DNA of 64,000 bases from Vanilla planifolia. Lineage: Eukaryota > Streptophyta > Magnoliopsida > Asparagales > Orchidaceae. How positions within the stretch are numbered: position 1 is the stretch's first letter; every line of letters starts with the position of its first letter. The stretch spans positions 206,501 through 270,500 of the forward strand of contig JAIUJO010000072.1 in assembly GCA_023846275.1 (NCBI GenBank), read 5' to 3'. Positions 37,201 to 49,700 of the stretch are shown here, in pieces. The position numbers and the translations under genes are program-made. The notes beneath the pieces are model-generated. The model had not been told where the DNA came from. It did no database searches and worked only from the letters and a program-made list of their open reading frames with translations.

Positions 37201-40200
37201 ATAATACTAGCAAAACAAATCAATGCAATCATAACAAGAGATGAGATTTAGAGTTTCACTATAACAGAAAAAAATGAAAGTGAAAAATATGAAGGAGTAG
37301 GATAAAATTTATCAAAAAATTGCATTCGAAGATATAAGGAGATTAAATTTAATATCATCAATCATCAGATTAAGTATAAAGAAAAGTAAAGGATGCATAA
37401 GTTAGAATTTGAATTTCAAAATACTATATCCAAATGAATGTGAAACATTTGAATAAATAAGATAAATTATATGTCAAATTTTCATTCCAAAATATTAAGA
37501 AGATACAGTGTAACATCTTCTCTAATCAAACAAGATAAAAATTGAAATGTCCAATAAAGCATGCGAGCCCAAGTCAAATAAAATATATAAAAATATATAA
37601 AATTATTATTTAATTAGAAGAGCTTGTCGAAACGAGTCTAAAGTTTATGTTTCATCTCGATCAAATGAATTTTATAATTACTATGATTTACCAAAATAAA
37701 TAAATCTACTTAATAAGATGTTATTTTCTTTAATATTAAGAAAATTATGCCAGTATTGAAATGATATAAATTTAATAATTTAACCAAACCAAAAGAAAAA
37801 ATTTATAGAAATTTGATAAATTATTTTAAAAAGTTGTAATCATAGATGCTAATGAGATTAAATAAATTATCCTCAATTGCCAATTCAATTACACATAAAA
37901 ATAACTCATAAAGTAAGCCAAAGTGAAAGAAAATTATAATTTAAAACTATAAAAAAAAAATTAATCAGATAAGGTTCATCAAGACTAGTGCAATGACATT
38001 TTTTTGGCTTGATCAAAATAGTTTGGACATAAGAAGACATTTACAATTGCACAGTAACAAAACAAGACAAAATAATTTGACAAAGTGAGATAAATTGTAA
38101 AGAAAAGTTAAAATTCCAAGATTCAAGAGTGATTCAATGAAATAATATTTATCAAAAAATTAGGTACAATTTGAAATGTCTTAAAAGGGGTGACAAAATG
38201 TAAGGAAATAAAATATCTATAATTCAAAAATATATATTTAATTGTTTTGAACTCATCAAGTTGAATGCATTACATTTGTATAGTCTCGATCAATCCTCTA
38301 TTGGAATTAATATGAATTATAAAACTAAATTATAAATAATAATAATAATTTATAAACTGAAGAGTTTGAAATAAGGAAATATAAAATGAAGAGATTAAAG
38401 TAGTTTAATCATTACAAGTGTTGAGATTTAAAGTTATGCAATAATATATTTAAATAAAAGAGAAAAATGACTTTTGTTCCTTGCTAACAAAAGCTTTATT
38501 GTAATTACTATGAATTATAACAATGAATAAGCATAAATAATAGGAAATTATTCATTAATATGAAGAAAATAAATTTTACAATTAAAATGAGAAAAGTTAG
38601 AGAAAAGTAATTTAAATAAAAAAAAGTGATGTAAAGGTCACACGAAAAGTGATTTATAAAGAAATTGTAATATAATCAAATCAAAGTAAAAACATTAAAG
38701 AAATGAGATAAATTGCATCAAAAAGTTATAGTCCAAGATAGTAAGAATATTGAATGTAACATCATCCATCATCAAATTAAGTACAAGTCAAAAGGTCCTA
38801 TAAAATATAACAAAACAATATGCAAAAATAAAAAAAATGAAAATCAATTAGATAGAGTACTTTGTAGGTCCGATGGCATTTCTTTCAACTTGATCACATG
38901 TTATTTTTAATTACTAAAAATTAATAAGTAAATAAGCATAGATCGTAATAAATTATTATTTTAATATTAAGTGAATATATGTTGAAGTTGAAAAAAGATA
39001 AATTGAAATAATGTAATAAAAAAATTAGGATGATTAAAGGTCACATAATAAGAAATTTGGAGTTATATAGTAACATAACCAAATCAAAGAAAAAACTAAT
39101 TGATAAAATGAGTAAAAGTATTTGCAAAAATTTCACTAAAAAATATTTAAGTGATTGCATGTGTTATCTTTCATCATCAAATTAACCACTCTTAATGCAC
39201 ACCAAAAAAAATAAAATAAAAATATTTAAAAATATAAAATAAAACACTTAATTGGATCAAACTCTTGGACACTAGTCTAATGACAATTCTTTCGTTTCAC
39301 TTGGGCATCCTTTTGGTTAGCTACGAATTATAAAAATAAATAAACATAACTAATACTAAATTATACTTTTATTTTATATAGATATATATTAAGGCTATAA
39401 TTAAATAAATTATAATAACATAATATAAAAAAAATTGAAAATTAATGGTCACGCATAAGGAGACATAGTTTTACATAATATTATTTCCAAATCAAACTAA
39501 AAAATTGGAAGAAATGAGAGAAATAATTTGGCAAAATTGTATTTCAAGATACTAAAATGATCAATTGTAACAGTTTGAATAGTCAATTAGGTATGTGTCA
39601 CATAGCCTCATAAAACCTATTAAAATAATAATAAATAAATTATTTAAAAATAATAAAACAAAATATCTAATTTGATAATGCTCCCATAGATATCTAATGA
39701 TATTTGTATATCCAACATTAGAATAAAAAATAAAAAATATTATTTTAATAACAAGAAAATATATATCAAAAGAAATATTTGATAAATTGATAAATGTAAT
39801 ACAAAAAATCCTAATAATGTAAAATACACATGGAATGAGATTTAGAGTAATGCAATAATATGATAGAATCAAAAAAGTTTTCAAAAATGAGTTAAATAGT
39901 ACCAAAAACACATTCCCCAATGCTAAGAAGATGGAGTGAAAAATGCTTGATCTTCAAATTACATATGAATCAAAATATCTTTTAAAAAGAGAAAAAAATC
40001 TTAAACACAAAATATTTAGAAATAAAAAAATGAATATTTTGTTAGATAGTGCTCCTAGAGAGGAGTCCAAAGTCTTTTCTTCAATCAAGTTCTACAAATC
40101 ACTAAACTAAATTAACATAAATTATTAAATCTTATTACGTTAATATTAAGAAATATGTATTAAAGTTAAAATGCTATAACTAAAATAACAAAATAAAGAT

Positions 40201-43200
40201 GATATTATGGCTAGTGGAGCTATATTTTAGAGTTACATTTGAAATACTAAGTAGATTGATTGTAGCATTAGTGATCATCAAATTAGTTACTAATAAGAAT
40301 GACATGTAAAGTTTGAAAAAAACTCTATAATTAATATATTTAAATATATAAAATTGAATATTTAGTTTGGTAGATATTGACGAGACCTATGCAATGATCT
40401 TTGTTTTATTCTAATAAGACTTTGTTTGGATTTATCATGAATTACTAAATAATAAGGTTAAATGATAATAAATAATTAGTTTTTTAATTAGGAAAGGATA
40501 TATTGGATAAATCAAAGCAAAGCAAGAGTTATATGATAGGAGATTTATAGATCAATAGCAAATCAATGTGAAGATTTTGATGAAATTAGATAAATATTAT
40601 GAAAAAGTTATTTTCCAAGATAGTAATGATGTTGTGTGGAACTTCCTTAATTTGAAATTGTGTAGGAATGGAAATTTCTCATAAAATGTAACAAAACCAT
40701 ATAAACAAAGAAATATAAAATACAAAAATGAATATTTAAGTAAGCTCATCAAGAGAAGCCCAATGATGATTTACTATTCTTCATTAGGCATTAATTGGAA
40801 TTACTACAAATAACAAAACAAAATAATAAAAAAATTTAATTTTAACATTAAGTAAAAATAAATTATTGCAAAAACAAGATAAATTGAAGCAATGTAAACT
40901 AACCAAATGAAAGCAAAGAAATGTTGAACAAGAGATTTATTCTTACTTATTCATACAACCAAATGAATGCTAAATATTTGAAGAAATTAAATAAATTATA
41001 TGAGAAAATTATATTCACAGAAATTAACTCAATTAAGTGTAACATCACGTATCATCAAATCAAAGAGAAATTAAAATGTCTCTTAAAAGAAAAAAGACTA
41101 TAAATTAATGCATTTAAAAATATCACAATGAATATTTAATTAAAACTTGTTAAAATGAGTTCAATGATGTTTCTTTCTTCTCGATATGACCTTATTTGAG
41201 GTTGATCTTAATTAGAAGATAAATAAGCTATAATAATAAAAAACTATTTTTTTGATATTAAGTTGACATACAAAAAAATGTGATAAATTGAAGTATTTAA
41301 CAAATTAAAAGAAAAAGTAAATGTCACATAAGATGAAAATAAGAGCTTCATAGAAATATAGCTAAATCAATACAAAAAAGTTCTAAACATTACAATAATT
41401 ATATGGAAAATTTGTCTTCCAAAATACTAAAGAGATTGAGTGAAACACCCTTGATGTTAAATTATGCATAAATCAAAGTGTCTCTCCTAGGATGCCAAAA
41501 CCCTAAAAAGAAAATATTTAAGAATACTAAAATGTATATTTAATTAGATTAAGCTCATTGAGATGAGTCCAATAAAAATTGTTTTGTTAATTAGACCTTA
41601 ACTTTGTGTCAATATATTTCAATTTTAAAATTGAATTAAATTTAAGCAATGTAATATATCCAAATTTATGTGAAGTAGAGCTCACATGAGAGGAGAGTTG
41701 AATATTCATAGTTATATAAAAATCTCTAAGAAAAATATTTGAAAAATCAATATAAACTATACAAGAATATTGCATTCCAATATAATAAGAAAATCAAGTA
41801 TAACATCTTCAATTAGTAAATGAAGTTTACATCAGAATCAACCACAATGTATGATAAAATCATAGTCAATTTTAATATTTAAAAACACCAAAAGAAATAT
41901 TTAATTAGATAGAGCTTATCGAGGTATGTCCAACGATGCCTTTTCTATCTCGATCAATGCTCATTTAGAATTACTATGAATTACTAAACTAGACATGTAT
42001 AAATAATAATAAATTACATTTTATATTAAATAAATATATGATAACCTAAAATGATTTAAATTGAATTAATGTGATGTGCCCAAATCTGAGCAATTTAATG
42101 GTCACACTAATAGAGAATTAGAGTCTCATTAAAATTCAAAGTAAAAAGTTTGAAGAAATGAGTTGCCTTTTATTACAAGTTGCATTCCAAGATAGTAATA
42201 AGATTAAGTTTGAGATCCTTGATCATTAAATTAGGTATGATTCAAATTTTCTAATATTGCATCTCAAATCCCTAGAAACCAAATATTTTAAATCATAAGA
42301 AAAAGAATATTTAACTGGATAGAGCACATCAACAATAATCCAATAACATTATCTTGATCGGGCATCATTTTGAGTTATTTCCAATTGAAAGAGTAAATTA
42401 GCATGAAAATAATAAATTATTTTTTAATATTAAATAAATATATTTCAAAATAGAAATGAGTTGAACTAAGGAAATGTAATACAATAAAATCAAAATGATT
42501 TAAAAGTCGTAGAAAAAGAAAAAAAAATTTTGTCGTAAAATGCAAAATAAAAGAAAAAAAAAGTTAAAGATTTGAGAAAATTTATATAAGAAAGCAACAT
42601 TTCAATATTTTAAAGAGATTGACTAAAAAATCCTAGATTATCAAATTAGGTGCAAATCAAAATATAGCATAAAATGTGTTAAAACCCTAGCTATATAGAA
42701 CATTTGTAAATATACAAATGAATACTTAATACGATAGCATTCCTCATGAGGAGTCCATTGACGTTTTTGCATCTAAATCAAAAATAATTTTGAATACTAC
42801 AAATTACAAAATTAAGTAACCATAAATAATAATAAAATATAATTTTAATATTATTTAAATAAATATTAGAGCTAAAAAATGAAAAGTTTAAGTTATTTAA
42901 CATAACCAAATAAGGATCAATTAATAGAAATAGAAGAGGGGATTTAGACTTATAAGATAATCTAACCAAATTAAAGAAAAAATTCAAAAGAATGAGATAA
43001 ATTTTACCCGTAGAATTCCATGATCATAAGCAAATTGACTGTGACATTCTAAAATTCAAAATCACTTTTGAAGAGCTCAAAAAAGAAAATAAAGTACAAA
43101 AAAAAGTTTTAAAAATTTAATCGATTTTAGCTCTTAAAGTCTCGTCTAATGACCTAGGTTTTTTCTCGATTAGTCCTCACTGGGAATAATGCTAATTATA

Positions 43201-44894
43201 AAATTAAATAGACACATATAATGATATTTTTTAATATTAAGTAATTATATGTTAAAATTGAAATAAGATAAATTGAAGTGATGTAAAATTTCCAAATGAA
43301 AGTCATTTAAATGCCATAACAATTGAGAATTATGTTACATTGAAATATAACAAAATTAAAACCTATTTTGAAGCACCTGTCATAAAATAAGGTATGAATC
43401 AAAATGCCATGCAAAACATGCAAAATTATTTTAAAACAAAATATTTTAAAATAAAATATTTAAAGATAAAAAACTTAAAAATAAAAAATATGTATTTAAT
43501 TCGATAAAGCACTTCTAAATAAGATAAATAGTTTTCTTTTTTCATAATCAAATCTCATTTGGAATAACTACAAATTATAGAAGTAAATTTACATAATTAA
43601 GCATAAATTATTTTTTAATACTATGTGAATATATATTAAATTTAAAATATGATAATTTAAAGTAATGATAGAACAAAATAAAAATAATGTAATTTTCAAC
43701 TAGATGGATATTTAGAGACACATAGCATTATAGGGAAATCAAAAGCCAAATATATGAACAAATCAGCCAAATTATATAAGAACACTGTAGTATAAGACAT
43801 TAAAGATTCCTTATTTCAAATTATTATTAATTAAAAAATTCAATAAGTTTATGTAATATTAAATTCCTATAATCATATTAAGTAAATAATATTAATTTTG
43901 AAATGAGATGAGTTAAAGTAATGCAAAATTACCAAATCCAAGTAATGTAAAGGCACAAGATAGGAGATTTTGAGTTGCATAGTAATATCAGCAATTAAAA
44001 GTAGAAAATTTGTATAAAAAGAGATAAATTATGCCAAAATAGCATACTCTAAGAAACTAAGTAAATGAAGTGCAACATCCCAGATGAAATATTTAAAAAC
44101 ATGAAAGGCATATTTAATTGATTGAGCATGTCGAGATGAGTTCATCAAAGTTTGTTTCATTTAGATAAGACCTCGTTAAAAATTACTATGATTTAAAAAA
44201 TTAAATAAGGATAAATAATAATAGCACACTTTTTTAAGTTTACATAAATAAATAACAAATTTGTAATATGATAAATTGAAGTATTACATTATAACCAAAG
44301 CAAATCGATCCAAAGATTAAATGAAATAAAAAAAGAGTTTTCTTGTAATATACCAATATAAAAAAAATTAGAATAAAAGTGATAAACTGCATGGAAAAGT
44401 TTATTTTAGGAAACTATAGTGTTTTAGTGCAAAGTCCATGTTACTCAAATAAGTTATGAATCAAAATATCTGATATATCTTATAGAAAACCCAAAAAAAT
44501 ATTTGAAAATTTGAAGGAAATATTTAAGAGGATATAACCCGTCATGTTGAGTCCAACGACAATTATTTTGCCTCGATTTGTTCGTGTTTGATATACTATG
44601 ATTCACAAAAGAAAGCAAGCATAAATAATAATTTATTATTATTTTAATATTAAGTAATTTTATATCAAAGTAGAAATGAGATAATTTAAAGCAATGTAAA
44701 AAATCAAAAGAAAAGTGAAAATTTCAAAGAAAATCAGTCACATTGTAAGTGAAAGTTGCTCTCCAAGATTCTAAAGAGATGGATTGTAACATTCTAAATT
44801 ATCACATTAGGTATGAATAAAATTAACTAATAAAATATCTAAAAATCAATGGAAATAAAAATTAAAAATATATAAAAACGAATAATTAATTATA

Positions 44895-46122
44895 TTCATA
44901 ACATTATAATGCTTTCTTTTAGTTATATTACATATTTTTAATTTATCCTATTTTTTCTTGAAATTGTTTTCTTCAAACTAAAAGTATAAAATTTTATTTT
45001 TAATGCTTAATTAATTTGACACTTAATAGTAATCCCAAATGAGTATTGATCAATATGAAACAAATGCTATTAACCTTATCTCAATTAGTTCTTTCAAATT
45101 AAATAATTATTTTTATATTTTTAAAACCTTTTTGTATATGATTTCGACATGCTTTATATGAAATTTTGATTTCTATTTGACTTGCTAATGAAAGATATGA
45201 TAGCTAGTCTCCTTTGTATCATTGAGTACAATTTTCATGTAATATTACATTGATCTCGTTTGATTAGGAAATATTACCATACTTTAATTTATACCATTTT
45301 TACTTCAGTCTATATATATATACTTAATATTTAAATAATAATCGACTTTTATTTATGTTTTTTACTTTGATAGTTAATAATAATTCCTACTTATCGTTGT
45401 TATAAAACAAGTGTTGTTGGACTTGTCATGGTGAGCATTATCTAATCAAATATTAATTTTCATATATTTAAATATTTTATTTTCTATCATTTTGGCAAAT
45501 ATTAATGGATATTTTTATTTTCATCTAGTATAATGATCGAGGATGTACACCCAAACTCATTCGTATCTTATAATTGTACTTTCATGTAAAAATTTTTTCA
45601 TTTATTCAAAATTTTATCATTGATTTTGCTAAGTTACTTTGAAACTATAAAGCATCACTCATTTGAGCTTTATATTTCGTTAAATTAACTTCTTTTACCT
45701 TAATACATATTTAGTTAACATTAAATTATTTTGAAATTTTGTCTAATTAAGATAAAATAAAGTTCATTAACTCATCTTTGTAAGCTCTATCTTATAAAAT
45801 ATTGAATTTTATAATTCATAATGTTTTATGACTTTTATTTTAACATACTTAAGGAGATATTTCATTTCCTACCATATTTGATTATCTAGGTTATATCAAT
45901 GTCCTTAAAATCATTAAATAAATGTTTCTTGTATTATTTTCTCATTTGTTCAAAATTATTTTATCTAATTTTGTTATATTACTATGATGAACAAATTCTC
46001 TTCTCATGTATCATATACATTATTTTAAATTCCCTATATTATAGTACTTCAAGTTATGTCATTTTAACTTTAATATATTTTTACTTATTATTAGAATATT
46101 AATTTTCTATTATTTATGTTGA
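44895..46122 (+). repeat. ~400-bp satellite, forward block G
   Basis: About three forward monomers. Landmarks are 'aatcccaaatgagtattgat' near 45031, 'atgatcgaggatgtacac' near 45532 and 'gatttagtta'-like strings. The switch from reversed block F occurs near 44895 and the switch back near 46122, both in A/T-rich segments. The open frame at 45899-46102 lies inside this block. Confidence 0.75.
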
Positions 46123-47603
46123 TTGAATAATATAAATAAGTCAAAGCAATGTATTAGGAGACATGAGAGAAGATTTAGAGTTTCATTGTTATATAATCAA
46201 ATCAAAGTGTAGCATTTAAAGAAATGAGATGAAGTAAAATTAAAACTGTAACCTAAAACCTACAAAACCCTCGAAGATAAAGCATTTAACAATGTAAAAA
46301 GGATTAATCAATTGGATAGAGAATGTTGAATTGAGTAAAATGATGTTTGCTTCATATTGATAGGTCCCCATTAAAACTTTTTGCAAGTAATTAAAGTAAG
46401 TAAAATTGAAAACAATAAATTATTTTTTAATACTAGGTAAATATATAATAAACATAAAAAAAGATAAGTTGAATGAGGCCACAATATGGAGAATATTTGA
46501 AGAACTTCTATAAATTATTAAAGAAAGTTGGACTACAATTCACTAAGATGATTAAGTATAGCAACCTTGATCATCAAATCATGTACAAGTTAAAAATATA
46601 TTATAAACCATGACAAAATGTTAGAAAACAATATTTAAAAAGTAAAAAATGAATATTTAAGTTGACAGAGCTCACCAAGAAGAGTGCAACAACCTTTCTT
46701 CCTTCTTGATTAGACCTCAATTCCTATTACTAAGAATAATAAAATTAGATAACCATCAATAATAATAAATTATTGTTTTAATATTTTGTAAATTTATAAT
46801 AAATCTAAAATAAGATAAACAAAAAATGTATAATATAACCAAATAAAAAATGGAGTAAATGTCACTAGAGAGAAAATTTTGAGATACATGATAATATAAA
46901 AAAATTAAAGATAAACATTTCAAAAAATACTATAAATTGTATGAAAACATTGCATTCCTTAACATAATATGGATCATGCTAGCTTATTCAATCAAGTAAA
47001 ACTTATAAAATCCTAGAAATTAAATCTTTAAAAATAAAATAATTCATAGAATAGAGTTTATCAAGATGAGTCTAATGTCATTTGCTTCACCATTATCAAA
47101 CATAATTTTGAATATTAATTAATTTTCAAAGTAAATAAAAAAATAAAAAAATAATTTTTTTTAATTTATGTAAGACTATTTTAATATTGAATTGATATAA
47201 TTTGAAGAAATATAATATAATCAAGTTAATAACATGTAAAGGTTACACGAGATTAGATTTGCAGCTACATAGCAATAAAATCATATTTAATGAAAATTTT
47301 GAAAAAATAAGATAAATTTTTTTGGAATGTTAGTCCACAATTGTTAGTAGATTGAGCATAACATCCTTAACCGTTGAATTAGTTATGAATAATAACATAT
47401 AAAAAAGTGTGCAAAAATGAATATTTAAAAATTAAAAATTAATTTTAAAATAGATAAAACACATCAAGAACAGTCGAATGGCATTTTTTCATCTCGAGCA
47501 AACATTGTTTTTATTACTAATAATTACAAAATAAAATAAGCATAAATAATAAAAATAATTATTTTAATTTAACTAAATATATAATAAAGTTAAAATAAAT
47601 TAA
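46122..47603 (-). repeat. ~400-bp satellite, reversed block H
   Basis: Between three and four reversed monomers. The inverted landmark appears near 46312, 46670, 47050 and 47450, and 'gagaagatttagagtttca' near 46170. The block ends near 47603, where forward 'cacactttcatttagtcaca' sequence begins. Confidence 0.75.
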
Positions 47604-47785
47604 TGATATTCTCACACTTTCATTTAGTCACATTATCATGAAACTCTAATTCTACTATCATTGTCCTCACATTACTTTCATTTAGTTACATTAAATTAGT
47701 CTAATATATCTAATTTTATCTTTAATAAATATCTATTTGATATAAAAATAATTTTTCATTATTTCTGTTAACTTACTTTTTTAAG
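47603..47785 (+). repeat. ~400-bp satellite, terminal forward fragment I
   Basis: A partial forward monomer containing two 'tttcatttagt(c/t)acatta' copies, 'atgaaactctaattct', and the A/T-rich segment up to 'ttatttctgttaacttac'. Recognisable satellite ends at about 47785, and I see none beyond this point. Confidence 0.7.
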
Positions 47786-49700
47786 GCAAACAAAGCAGAT
47801 ACTAAGATTAGAGTGCATTTGTTTGCAGTATGGCCGTTTATCATTGATTAGTTTTCATCTTAGTAGTTAGAAAGTTTCTAGGGAAGATCAATACATGATA
47901 ATGGAACTAGGGTATAAGAAAATGATGAGTGGGGACCTGCTTTTATTAAAGAAAAATTTTTTAACTTTCTTCGTTTAATTGTTCTCCCTTTCATGCCATG
48001 GAAAGAATTCTTCCTTCACCCCCAAGATAGATTTTGATACTAGTATACTATTAGAACCCATATTTAATTAATGGGGGTCGGCATATAACCTCCTTCTCAG
48101 AAAAAAAAAATCCTCTTATTTGATCTTGTTGGCTTAGTAGACTATTCTTGACACAATATTAAAGGGTAGACCTCAAAAGATATGAAAATTCTACCTCAAA
48201 GTTGTACATATGAATTTCACAGTCCTATGTTCTATCTTGTAATAACTGCCCACTCCAAAGCTTGCCAAAAGTTTCCTCTTTTAAATGTTGACTGGCTTTA
48301 TCAAAAGCAAACTCGGGCCCTTATCGGTGGACATTAGTCATTTTGTTTTAACTGATATAAGGTCCCATGTCTGCATTGACTTTTAGAACTTCAACAAAAC
48401 ATCTCCAAAGGATGGCTTCCATGCACTACATGAATAATGTGGAAGTAGGATACAAAAAATTTAGAATTGTGAGAGTCAGAGACAAAATAAGGATTTCTCA
48501 ATCACTTCTCTCATGATTTATCTAGACTAAGAAGAAAGTATCCAGTCGTGGAACCTATTCCAAATGTTTTTCACTCATAGAAAAAAGTTTCATGGTAGAT
48601 AGTGTAAGAATATCCTTGGTTTCTCATGGGCGAACTTCTTAATTAATTTATTTTTCAGAAAATAGCATTGCCTGGAGTATGTATAGTAGGACTGGAAAAT
48701 GTGAAAATTATTTCCCTTTATTCTTTAAAATCAAATTGTACGCATCTAAAGGTGCACGTGGGGTTTGAATTTTTTTCTGAAATCTCTTTTTAGATTTGCT
48801 AGAGCCGTCTCCAGGCTGCATGTCGTCATGCAATGCACATTGTTTCTTCCCTCCTCCTAACTCGATCTTTCTTTAAATACGGAAAAAGGATAAAATGTAT
48901 CAACAAAGTTCCATGAGTTCTTTGGTTAATGATTTTTTGAAAAATTGAATTTGGACTCAATCCAATCTACAGCTCCACTTGACTTGGTTGTGACAAATCT
49001 TTGACTTCACTTGGTTATCTCCATTTTGTTCTTTCTATTATTTTAAATTTACTAAATATTGAAATTAATGAATGCTTGATTTAGTTACCAACCCTTACCA
49101 ACAAGTTGAAAATATTAACTCTAGATATCTGAATAAAATAACTTAATTCAACATCCTTACATTGATTAAGGTATTAAGGCTGTGATACCCAACTAGAAAA
49201 GAGGTGGCAGGGGGCTCCTTTACTCTTTTTTTTCCTAAGTTCCATAAATGGCCCTCTTCACAAACTAGTTGGGTCACAAAAGCTAGTTGGTCCACACAAG
49301 GATAACAACATATGGTAGAGATGTTTGTGCAAAAATTTGTGCAAGGCTTGAAATGTCTAAATAGGTTATTCAGCAGTGGGTTTGTAGCAAAAGTAAATTA
49401 ATAGAATTAAGGATGAAATCCGCTGAATAAGATGGTCGCCATTTGTTCGATATCAAAACTAATGGAGTGGATGATAGCGGAAGAACTAGTGTAATAGGAT
49501 GAGGAAAATAAGAATGGATTAGTACAGTAGGCCTTACTCTTCGGTGTATCTTTTTTTTCTAAAGGCATAGTGTGCACGTTTTAGGCTTCAAGGCTCTTCA
49601 AGGCAATAGTTTCAATTAATTCCAAAATAGTTTAGTTCTATGACATTGATGATATTTATAGACTCAACATAAAAAAGATAATATTTTAAAAATTATTTTA
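47786..49700. other. Unassigned, comparatively G+C-rich stretch
   Basis: The satellite stops abruptly and composition becomes more balanced (for example 48770-48860 and 49190-49290). No open frame longer than 60 codons, RNA gene or clear transposon motif is visible. A run of ten A's at 48101-48110 follows a 300-bp segment and could be the tail of a retroposed fragment, but I found no matching target-site duplication or Pol III promoter. It may be decayed gene or transposon sequence. Confidence 0.4.

Larger units (their letters stand above)
30235..44895 (-). repeat. ~400-bp satellite, long reversed block F (~35 monomers)
   Basis: This is the longest satellite block. The inverted landmark 'gatagagctcattgagatgag' recurs with variation near 31020, 31435, 31860, 32720, 33140, 33560, 34005, 34560, 34970, 35300, 35640, 36050, 36750, 37620, 37970, 38855, 39675, 40045, 41550, 41910, 42320, 44120 and elsewhere, usually every 350-430 bp. 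The inverted 'ataaccaaatcaaagtgatg' and 'gagatttagagtt' landmarks accompany each monomer. Monomers differ strongly, with no sign of recent homogenisation or higher-order repeats detectable by eye. Short open frames in this block (31081-31305, 33606-33806, 38713-38910, 39561-39920, 40921-41103, 41587-41775, 42778-42987) share satellite sequence and are not genes. Confidence 0.85.

Noticed and set aside
38713-41103. Open frames at 38713-38910, 39561-39920 and 40921-41103 as possible small genes
   Set aside because: They translate diverged satellite monomers; the same text recurs throughout the block without an open frame.
30235-44895. CRISPR-like regular spacing
   Set aside because: The period is about 400 bp with diverged repeats and no short identical repeats or unique spacers. 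This is a eukaryotic satellite, not a CRISPR array.
47795-48110. Possible SINE ending in an A10 run
   Set aside because: No convincing A/B box pair and no flanking target-site duplication could be found.
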